This document shows positions 54,647-64,000 of a stretch of 64,000 bases of DNA, in pieces. Made by a program: the position numbers and the translations under genes. This DNA comes from Craterostigma plantagineum. Taxonomy: Eukaryota; Streptophyta; Magnoliopsida; Lamiales; Linderniaceae. The stretch covers positions 1,364,001 to 1,428,000 of the forward strand of contig JAPQWV010000124.1 in the NCBI GenBank assembly GCA_027422505.1, read 5' to 3'. Every line of letters starts with the position of its first letter. Within the stretch, counting starts at the first letter, position 1. The notes under the pieces were generated by a model. That model did no database searches. It was not told where the DNA came from and worked only from the letters and a program-made list of their open reading frames with translations.

Positions 54647-57600
54647 CTACTGCTGAAGATAGGAACTTACTTCTAAAGGTACTGGGAACAAGTTTATGTT
54701 GCTGGGATTGAAAGTGAAGCCACTGCAAATGTGTATAAACATCAATGCATAGGCAGAAAAAGAATCTGATAATGATGATGTTAAGCTAAGCATATATATA
54801 CCTGCGAGCCATGACCAGCTGCCAAACATATGGAGTGAAGAATTCCTCGGGATGACTCTCTTGTTCGTAGGTGAAGCGCAATTGCGTAAACATCTTGAGA
54901 TATAAACATTAAAAATAGGGTTTTTTTATAAGATAAAATGATCAGAAGTTATGCAATCGATATTCACGAGGGAGCATCTACTCTGTACCTTCATTCCTTC
55001 ACCTCTCCAAGATCGGCAAGTGTTGATTATGATTTCGAGCACTTTCTCCACTGACAATTCCCCATCTATGTTCTGTGCATCCATTCTGCTGTTAAAGAAG
55101 TCCAAGACCTAAAATGCAGGAGAAATAATCGATAAGTCGCTGGATGACAAAATCTGTATAAAAGAAGTGAAAGTATGAAATATATGACACCAAGTGCATA
55201 CAGTATATATGTTCTCCAACAGCTCGTTAAAGCGCGGATGATTTTTGTAAGGTAGAAAAATCTCCTGCCTATGCATAATAGCATAAACAACCTGAAAGAT
55301 GGGAACATATTAAGACAGAGAACAGTGATACGTCGATATGTGTTATTGTTTCTTATATTTTGCAATTCACTATACCTCTGGATTGCGAGGCAAAGCATAT
55401 GTAAGGATTGCGTTTATAATTTCCAGCACAAGCCTCAAAAAGTCTGTATATATGTGCAGTTCGGCTGACTGCAGCAGATTAAAAAGAATAAATTGAACGC
55501 TGTAGAGTAACATATATTTTTATTTCTGCAATGCTAAATAAAATGAGTCAGTACCGAATCATCAGGAAGGCTGTCTACTTGATCAACATCTGATATTTGC
55601 ATTTTGTCATTTTTCAGCTCTGCTAACTTGTTGTACCTAAAGAATGAAATTTCATCGATGAAAATGCATGAGAATCAAATACTGAAACTCAACAACAAAA
55701 TGACAATGACAAATAATAACAAGACATACATACTTGCGCGAAAGCATGTCGAAAAGGCTAACCAACCGCTGTGATGCATAAGCATTCAGCCGGTGGACAT
55801 GTGGAGCCATATTTGCCAGCGTTGCCAAACAATTGGTATGTAGATATATATCCTGTGCAGTAAAGGTGTCGGCAAACATATACATTTGTTACGTTCCTTG
55901 AGATTATAAATTAATACTTCAACTTTGAAATGTCTTACGAAATTATCATATTACATTGTGATGATAAATAAAAAAATGCCTATATTCAAATATATTATAT
56001 GTGGTTATCCTCAAGCCATCATATTTTTCTTATCATTTTGAACATTAGGGAACTTTGTTGAATGTCATCATGCATAAGATTAGATTTTTAGGTAAATAAC
56101 TTTCAAGCGCATAGTACTGCCAATGATAATTAGCAGATAAGTGACAACCAAGAAGTAGAGACAAAAGTTCTTGGGTTTCAATAGAGTACTCAGAAAATCC
56201 ATTTCCCTCCACGCATAAAAAGTTAAATGAAGCTTAAAGGGGCTCCTACTGTAGTAAATTGAGTGGAAATTCAAAGAAAGAAAATAGGGGCCACGATCTT
56301 ACCCGTAGCTTGGAAAGATTGTATTTTACGGTTCTAATTAATATTATCACCATCAGGGATCCCAGAGAAGTTTGATGGAGAAGGCGCTCTTGATACCATG
56401 AAACATTGGGAAGTATCTGTGACAAGATTAAATTTTACTGAGAAATGTTCAAAACTTGGTATGGGTGATAAAATTTGCTTTACCAGTTTGTGAATGCTGG
56501 CATTAAATGATGAATCTTGACTTAGAATCAGAAAGATGACAAGCACCATATAGATATGATTAGATGTCCTTCTTGGGGCATTGTACAGTGTCGCCAGCAT
56601 TGGCATCAACTGTGAATCACAAAACCACATGAGGAATCCAATTTGAGCTGGGAAAACAGAAAGAGGAAAATGACGAACAAAAAGCAATCGAAAAGAATCC
56701 TCTGGTCATACCAGCGTATCAAGGTCTGTTCGCACCAAAACGTATTCCAGAAAGTCAGAATTTCCATGCACTAGTGAATAAAGCAACAGTACTGATGTTT
56801 CATCAGCCACACACCTAAACACAGACACGTGAATAAATAGATGAGCAAAATTAAAAATAAAAAAATAAAATTCGTTCTCATAGTTGTAGTCCAGCTATAC
56901 AGATAAGCAAATTTATTTGTGAGCACATCTGTAAATTATTCTGATAAAACTAACTCATTTGACAATTAAAAGTATTAAATACATTCTATGGCAAAGAAAA
57001 GCTAGACCAGATCTCCTATATGGAGCTTCACATGTTTAATTGATTTGTGTTCTAATCTTCACAAAAACTGTCAAATATTTAAATTCTTGTGCAAAGCTCA
57101 AGGAAGTAGAACAACTTACAAGCCAAGAGTGTCGTAAAGAGAAGCAAAAGGTAATCTCACAAAAGGACCACTATGCCCATTTCCCTCAATATCAGCGCGA
57201 TCAACTGCAGCAAGACCATATCAGAGACTTGAGTACTCTATATGATAAAATCTACAAAGACATAAGTCAAGTTAGATGAGCAAATGCACCAGCTTCTTAC
57301 ACTCAGTATCCCGGACGTTTTCCAATGCTTTACGGAAAGGATTGTCTACGAAATGTGATTCTTGCATGCGGAGAGAGTTAACTCTGTTATTATCATCACT
57401 ATCCTTCATGTAGTCTGAAGAATATTTATGATAATAACAAAGAATAAGTACAACATTTAGACTGGCTTCAGCCAATGGACTTTTCGTGACTTCATCATTT
57501 GGGCGGACCAGGAAATTTAATGGCAATAGCATCAAGTTTGCTGCAGAAGAGAATTGCATCTCGGTCAAGAAATAGTTCATTATATCAAAGACAGATAATG

Positions 57601-57937
57601 TATATAACCTAGACATAGAATAAAGTGCCGCCGCATCTTAAAATGTCCAGAAAAAGAGTTGAGGACCTCTTCCAATGGGAAGACACGCATAAGATAGCTA
57701 CACATTAAAGAGACCTGGAAGTTTTGTCCATCCCCGCTTACTCCCGTTAATGACAGGATGTTCTAGGTGTAAGCAAGAAATGAATTGCACAATTAAACTC
57801 GAGGTAGACTCCGGAACACTAACACCACATTATTTGCAATAAAGTTCCTCAAAATAAATGAAAGAAAACACAAACAACAAACGAAGATGTAAATCAAAAT
57901 ATTGGAAAAGTGGAGATATATATATATATATATAAAA

Positions 57938-57977
<40 letters not shown>

Positions 57978-60100
57978 AGGTGCATTGGCATTTTCATACC
58001 AGCTGCAGAACTAACTCTTTTCAAAACACCACGACGACTTCCTCCAGAAAATATGTCGTAAGAACTACTAACGGGGAACTGTGGGCGTGCAATGTATATG
58101 AGCAATAACTTACGAACAACTGCATTAACCAAAGAGCTCTCCTGCGAGCAAAAAAAAAAAATTAAGCAGGAAACCCTATTCACAGGTAAAAATGAAAGCC
58201 ATGTTACTCCAGTTTACCTGAGTCATCAATGCTTCTATAAAAGGGTGTGTATCACTTGGACCTGGTGAAGGCCCCGAGAGGAGTTGAGTGGACATGGATA
58301 TCAGCATGAAGTTAAGCACTTCATAGTGAAGAAGGTATGTGCCAGGGCTTTAGCGAATAGGAAAAAGAATCATTGGAGTGTCAATGCATATAAGAGGATA
58401 TATGAAAGTACCATCAAGCCATGATTATAGTATACCTTACGTCAACGTTAGCGATAAAGTTGAGCACACTGTCCATGACAAGGTTCACGACATTTTGATC
58501 TGCATGATGAGGTTCACACGCCAGATATAAAAGAAAAAAGTGCAAAGTCAAAATGAATGAATTTCTCATCATCAAAACAAGCGGACGAGCTAAAACTTGC
58601 AGAATCCGAACCTTTGGTTATATTATTCGGCAAAGGCTCTGTTTCAACAAGTGATAGATATAGTTCTCCAAAGCTGTCACTCCTCAAATTCTCAATGAAA
58701 TACTTGAGAAAAACAGATGATACAAACAATGCATTGAGAGCTTTGGAGTATGGAGATAATGCCACATCTGAAGCAGATACACATTCTTGCAAACACCATG
58801 CTAATTGAATCAAAATCTTGGCAAGATGTCTTGTATTATAATTGTTTCTAGCTGCATGATGGTAAAACCAGATAAATATCAATATTACCCTATTAGAAGT
58901 AAAAAAACAAAAAATTTGCATATGGTCAAAGGACATTGCTACGGGCGAATGACGGAAAATTTCAAAATTATCTCAAATGTAGTACTAGACTTCAATATGG
59001 GAGATATTATTTTTAAGCAGAAATATAACAACCTAGTAAGACTCTCTCCGCCAAATAAGGATCATGCCTTCTTTTGGATTACATAAATCATAGGTAATTT
59101 ATCGATTGTGCTCAGTTGAAACTAGATAACTGCAAACATACCTACCAATTATAACATAAATCAACCAAAAGATCAAATTCTGTATACTGGTCACCACGTA
59201 TAGGTATAGGATCTTTCTATATATCAGTTTTCTTTGTCAATACATCAGAAAGATTATGTTGCTCGATCCAATGTCTTACAAACTGCAGAAACTGATTAAT
59301 GATAAAGATGACTCGTACAACACGACGAAACCGAGCAACCCCTATAACACAATCAAACTATAAGATGAACTTCGTTGAACACAACCATTTCCATATATGT
59401 CTTATAGGACATAAACCTAAAAGACCACATATCAGGGAAAAGACAGGAACCCAGTTTCCACAACAGAAAAACATCACCTCAAGTTAGAATCAACAATTCA
59501 ACTCAGTAAGACAACAATGGAATTGACCAATTTCACAAAAAAGAAAAAAAAAAGAATAACAGAGAAGCTTTCATCCACCAGCTATCGAACATACAGAATC
59601 AATTATCAGACTAAACAAAATAAAATAAAAAACACATAGCAATATAAACAGCACATCTTCTAAACGAATTGGTGCAAGCAGAATCTAAATTAAACAAACG
59701 AATCATCCTAAAAAAATTATCCTTAAAAAAATTATAAATCAGATGTATTGCAAAGATACACTGAACATCACCGTGCTAAACCGCTGACCTCAATTAAATT
59801 GAGCTCAAAAGTCTTAACTCTAGCCCCAGATCATGAACAACGCATAACCAGATAATCAACGACTAATCTAACGGAGACCTCCATAATTCAGCAAACAATG
59901 CACTAACCAAAGAGACGACAAGCGTCGTCGATACGACCCTCCGGCCAGCGAAGATCAATTGGAAGCTCCAGAAGCTTCTGCCAATAATCGGAAGACAGAG
60001 GAAATGATTTCTCCCCGATAAACTCTCCGATTAGATACTCCGCCGTCTCCTGCGTCCGAGATCCTCCGCCTAGACGCGGCGTAGAAGGAATTCCTCCCAT
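54647..60100 (-). CDS. Dymeclin, Golgi-associated protein
   Basis: Seventeen exons read from GT-AG sites join in phase to 702 residues: 59908-60100, 58612-58851, 58436-58499, 58218-58347, 58000-58141, 57301-57540, 57120-57204, 56712-56814, 56484-56609, 56303-56416, 55734-55852, 55555-55636, 55376-55468, 55202-55291, 54989-55108, 54802-54893, 54647-54722. The first residues MGGIPSTPR fit an N-myristoylation signal (Gly2, Ser6). Typical dymeclin blocks follow: [66 protein letters not shown] and [15 protein letters not shown]. In animals dymeclin is a peripheral Golgi protein in trafficking; the plant role is little known. A (GA)n repeat lies in intron 5. Confidence 0.93.
57917..57970. repeat. 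(TA)n and (GA)n microsatellites in dymeclin intron 5
   Basis: TA run at about 57917-57934 and AG run at about 57942-57970, only some 30-80 bp from the exon 5 donor site at 57999. Confidence 0.9.
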
Positions 60101-60718
60101 TAGATACGTCGATTTACGGCTCCGTTCCGTGTTCGTGTGCGCATAAGCTCACTCCTCCGATCTGAACGCTGAGGTTTTAGAGATAAATGATCTCTCTCTG
60201 GCTTCTTCCTCTCTGTTTTCTGATTTAGTAGAAGGTGATGATGGCGATGGGGAGACGAAGACGTGTCTAATGACGAAATCACCCTCGCTCTCTGATAGAT
60301 TCAATCTTTCCAAGTAACGTTTTCTTCAGCGCTCAACAAATACTACCTTTCATTATATGAGAAGGGTAATTCCGTCATTTAAGCTGTTCTTATGTGGAAA
60401 AATTAATTGTCATTCTTAGGGACCGAGTTGACGTGGCAACGATCAACCATATCCACATCTCCTCGAAAGGACCCACTCTCATACCCCGGCGCGTGAGATT
60501 GATCTATAGACCGACGGTTCCGATCCAAATAAGTAGACTGTATGATCATCCATAGCCGTCCGATCAAATTTTAGGCTTTCTGCATAAGCGATGGGCCATG
60601 GATCCAAAAATTACTCATTTGGGCCGCGCTATATAAGCCCAACTACCACAAGTGGGATGGATCATCTGAATTCTTTAACCCCTTCGTATTTAATAATGCA
60701 ATTGCTCGTTACAAAATA
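60101..60718. promoter_or_regulatory. Leader and promoter region of the dymeclin gene
   Basis: The first 190 bases upstream are mixed-composition leader. Further out are TGACGTGGC (about 60428-60436, ACGT core) and TGGGCC (60618-60623). No second gene was seen. Confidence 0.4.
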
Positions 60719-60952
60719 CTCCATCTGTCCAAAAGTTTTTGGACATTATACACGGGAATTAAGAAATTGAATATTTTAATAATATAGTAAAATTAAAAGG
60801 TAAAAAAATGTATATTTTGACACGTCTTTTAAGAATATTTAATATTATTATATTAATTGTTTGTGATAGTTTTTTTGCTAAATAAGGAAAGTACAAAAGA
60901 TGTGGGACGCTCGATTTAATAAAATGTATAAAATAGTTTGAGGCGGATGGAG
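60719..60952. mobile_element. Stowaway-type MITE, sister of 886-1128
   Basis: Ends CTCCATCTGTCC and GGCGGATGGAG with TA on each side (60717-60718 and 60953-60954). The interior matches the first element block by block (ACGGGAATTAAGAAATTGAA, GACACGTCTTTTAA, TTGTTTGTGATAGT). More mutated at the ends than its sister. Confidence 0.85.
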
Positions 60953-62379
60953 TATTAATAAATTACTAGTTATTACTACTTAAAAGAACAAATCAAGTTA
61001 GTTTTTATATTATTACTTGAATTATTTAAAAAGTAAATTAAGGATAAAATTGTTAACTAAACTATTAAGGGTAAATATAAAATGTACTATTTACTTAATA
61101 ATAGAATAGAGATTGAAATCGCATAAAGAAAATTAAATTGTGCAAAAATATGTGAATGTGTACGTAATTGGCTTTGAAGACTAATCAGACATTTCAACAT
61201 TTGTACACCGTACCTGACCAGTCAGCCTCTGCCATGTCCCAACCCAACATCCAGGCAAACCTTTTTTTACTTTCAAACTAAAATTATCTGATATTTGTGT
61301 ATATTTTCCAGAATTAAAAATTAATGGAATTTATTTAGCGTAAGCATTTACACAGATAAATTGTTATTGTTTTACCACGAGGTACATTTTTTCATCTGCA
61401 TTTATCCAACACGTTTCAACCTCAGAAACTACCCACATTTAAATGTACATGCTTCGCCAGTACAGTAATAACTTATATCTTAAATAGTAACCTATGCTAC
61501 CTATAAATCAATCTGATTTAATAAGTCGTATCCATGGGTCCCTTTATGTCTTACTTTTTCTTCAAATGAAATAGATGACGAAAAACAAAAGGAAAATTGA
61601 CCGCAATTTCCCTTTTCCTTGCTTTTTTGATATTTATTGAAACACTTGCTCCAAATATAATTTTTATTATATATACAGCCATACCCTTATATTACATTTT
61701 CCATAGGAGCGATGCAGATCTATTTTATTATATTAAGGTTGAGAGGTTAGGATAAACCGTCAATTTATCTATTTCAATTGATCAATCTTATTTTTTTCTT
61801 CATCTATTAAAAAATAAAAAACTTTGTACTTCCATAACCTCATAATAACTATTAAATTCTATTTTAATATATAACTTATTAAATTTAATAATAAAATTAA
61901 CTTTTTTATTGAACACACATGCGTGCGTGCGAGAAATACTAGTTAAGATATATACCTTGGTCATAAATTCGAAGTAAAACAAACATTAAGACCGACAGTA
62001 GCATGCATAAGAGTCCATTTATGTATGTCAATATACATATATACATTGAAATCCCAGCATAAAGTTTTAGTCTTTATGATCTTTTTCACACTGTAGTCCA
62101 TATATAGTTCGATCTCTTACACCGAATATGTTTCTTTCAATATGTTCAAAGATGTCCCTTTGACTTGGACTTTCTAGCCAGTCGATCAGTCGCACGCTTG
62201 CACGCAACATGCTTACTCTCTTCTCTCACACATCAATAATTATTGCATCTTCTCCATTTTCACACAGCTTATTCATCTAATCTCACTCTCCCCACATACA
62301 AATTTCCCCTTCATTCCTCAACTTCCCACATATAAAATATACAATTCTTTACTGTTTTTCCATGAATTAGTGCGCGGCG
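60953..62379. other. Upstream region of the EPFL gene, nothing recognised
   Basis: AT-rich, with TATAAAATATAC (about 62332-62343) shortly before the start codon. No other supported feature. Confidence 0.4.
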
Positions 62380-62805
62380 ATGACTGCGTTGCACCACCAC
62401 CGCCGCGCGGCGGCGGCGATGTCTCTCGCCGTCGTGGCGATTGTTCTGCTTGCCTCCGTTTCGGATCTTGGATATGGTAGGTATATATATATGTGCTTAT
62501 ATGCTATTATTCCTCATCTTTGTAGTAGCAAATAAATCACACTAATATATGTTCATTTTCTTTCGTAGATATTAGGGTATTAGCGAGTGGCAAAGAAAGT
62601 AGGGAAAAGCAGCATAATATGATCATAGCTCGGAGAATACTACTCGTTGGACCGGGTTCGTCGCCACCATCTTGCCGGTTCAAGTGGGAGGTGTTCGCCT
62701 TGCAGGCCGGTTCACGTGACCATTCATCCCGGGTTAAATACGCCATTAGAGTACTACCCCGAAGCTTGGAGGTGCAAATGTGGAAATAAACTCTTCATGC
62801 CTTAG
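62380..62805 (+). pseudogene. EPFL4/5/6-type secreted cysteine-rich peptide gene with a 2-nt frame break
   Basis: Exon 1 (62380-62476) encodes a signal peptide (MSLAVVAIVLLASVSDL). After a 92-bp GT-AG intron, exon 2 starts at 62569. The mature region begins VGPGSSPPSCRFK in frame, then the frame shifts. In another frame follow RCSPCRPVHV, EYYPEAWRCKCGNKLFMP and TAG at 62803-62805, the hallmark C-terminus of CHALLAH-group EPIDERMAL PATTERNING FACTOR-like peptides, which signal through ERECTA kinases in stomatal and stem growth. The break is at about 62685-62687, where the expected Cys-Gly codons are two bases short, so the second of six cysteines is lost. As read, translation ends at 62789 without the cysteine pattern. 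Assembly error is the alternative. Confidence 0.85.
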
Positions 62806-63907
62806 CTAAGCTATCTATCATTATTCCCTTCTCTTTTTATTTTTTGGTTTTTAAGGAAAAAGGTTTTACGTATTTTGTGTATGTGCGTTTGTGTGTTTAT
62901 TTCAGACATTGATTAATGATAGATGGTAATATTTCTAGTTTTCTGTGCTGTTAAGATTACTATTTTAACACGATCTCACATGACTATTGACTAGATGTAG
63001 TACTAGTCTTCAGTACATTAGTTATGATGGTCTTCATCGATGGTGTTCCTATACTTCTATTATGATATAAATAGTAGATTATGTAGCTGATTGTGCAATT
63101 AAATGTAATAAAATTCGTTTAAGATAGAAGTCGCACTCTTGATTATTGACTACTCATACATGTAATAGATGGGATTCCGTACTTATAACAGTGAAAAGCT
63201 GGCCTATCTCAAGTCGATAAAATAGGTTTTTTACTTAGGCAGATCGAATACTTGGCTGTACACATATTATTATGGAGATAGGTTTAAATGACTTTCTGTA
63301 ATAGATTGAAACAAAAGCTTGAATATAGCACGTGACTTAGGCTGAGTAGGTGCCAAGACATACTTCTAGTTTCAACAAAATTCCAATATTTAAAGTTTGA
63401 AGGCCGTCCCCATTCTCAGACCATTTCACAATTATTTCAAAATACTATACACAACACGCTTTGGGAAACTACGAAACGACATTATATAATATAATACTAC
63501 GAAACGACATTATATAATATAATAACGTTGTAATGACTTTTCCTCTCCTCTTTTCTCAATACAGTAGTATGTATAGTGGGACTGAACGTCTTTCATGTTT
63601 TATTTTCAATTACGATGTACTGCCCCATATACTATTGTTGAACCTCAAAGTGAAGATTATTAACAAGAATACTAATTATGGGACACATGTAAGATTAGAG
63701 GAATAAAGTAACTCTCCTCCGATGAGTAAGGAAATACAAACGGGCTATATATTGCTTGTGGCTGATCAGATTTCAAGGGAAACCACCATTTCTCTCCATT
63801 ATCTTTTTCCCATTATATAAGTGAGGTCATTCAACGTTTTATCTTATTCATATTGCATCACAAAAGTTTACGAAATACAATCTTCTTAATTTTTTTTCAA
63901 GAAAATA
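62806..63907. other. Intergenic DNA and promoter of the last gene
   Basis: No gene seen. A 28-bp tandem duplication is at 63468-63523, and TATATAA at 63814-63820 is a plausible TATA box 88 bp before the next start codon. Confidence 0.5.
63468..63523. repeat. 28-bp exact tandem duplication
   Basis: The unit ACTACGAAACGAC followed by ATTATATAATATAAT occurs at 63468-63495 and 63496-63523 with no visible difference. Confidence 0.95.
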
Positions 63908-64000
63908 ATGGCATCAAACAAGGTAATAATGGTTTTGGCGTTAATTGCGATGATCGCATTACTTTTATTGGGAAGTTCGTCGGTCGAAGCGTACGAAGAG
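63908..64000 (+). CDS. Start of a small secreted protein, cut by the window edge
   Basis: The ATG at 63908 opens 31 codons to the window end. Residues about 5-28 form a strong signal peptide (VIMVLALIAMIALLLLGSSS) followed by VEAYEE. A TATA box lies 88 bp upstream. The mature part is outside the window, so the family cannot be named; a glycine-rich, defensin-like or other short secreted protein is possible. Confidence 0.65.
   Translation, partial: MASNKVIMVLALIAMIALLLLGSSSVEAYEE

Noticed and set aside
1..64000. CRISPR arrays, bacterial operons and viral replication genes
   Set aside because: None seen; short direct repeats are microsatellites, LTRs or tandem duplications, and all recognised genes are plant nuclear genes or retroelements.
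1..64000. tRNA genes
   Set aside because: No cloverleaf with matching A and B boxes could be recognised by eye; a tRNAscan-type search would settle it.

Overview
This is a nuclear genomic window from a flowering plant, most likely a eudicot. The evidence is spliced genes with GT-AG introns and plant-only families: an Aux/IAA repressor, a DYW-type PPR protein, an ATL RING-H2 protein, OHP1, a PSI1-like DUF668 protein, an EPFL peptide and a TRAF1-like MATH protein. It also holds many MITEs, TRIMs and a plant LINE. An asterid, perhaps in Lamiales, is a guess from the style of the Stowaway and TRIM repeats and was not tested.

Positions 1-9.7 kb hold an old tandem duplication. Each unit had a small secreted-peptide gene on the minus strand followed by a histidine/proline-rich wall-protein gene on the plus strand. 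Copy B (about 6.57-9.69 kb) is intact apart from a TRIM beside the peptide gene. In copy A (about 1.29-2.50 kb, resuming after 6.50 kb) the peptide gene has a one-base frameshift. The wall-protein gene there is broken by a solo LTR behind its TATA box and by a 3,995-bp CACTA transposon in its tenth codon; the CACTA itself carries a nested poly(A) retro-insertion.

Positions 9.7-23 kb are gene-poor. They hold an ATL RING-H2 gene with a frame break, a diverged tandem repeat, a hAT-like MITE containing part of a 5S rRNA sequence, a LINE with an uninterrupted 1,149-codon ORF2, a solo LTR and two more MITEs.

Positions 23-54 kb hold a PSI1-like protein (+), a C2H2/EAR zinc finger (-), a 12-exon TRAF1/MUSE13-like MATH protein (-), XRCC4 (-), an 8-exon P-loop protein of the zeta-toxin fold with two TRIMs in its introns (+), an Aux/IAA gene (+), a DYW PPR protein (-), a truncated ELIP remnant and OHP1 (+). 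Positions 54-64 kb hold a 17-exon dymeclin gene (-), an EPFL4/5/6-type peptide gene with a 2-nt frame break (+) and the start of a small secreted protein (+).

The genes are mostly unrelated housekeeping or developmental loci and do not form a pathway. The regions of most interest are the duplicated peptide-precursor locus and the layered transposon insertions. Exon models were read by eye and checked for phase: MUSE13-like 1,105 aa, XRCC4 257 aa, P-loop protein at least 500 aa, IAA 195 aa, OHP1 127 aa and dymeclin 702 aa all close in frame.
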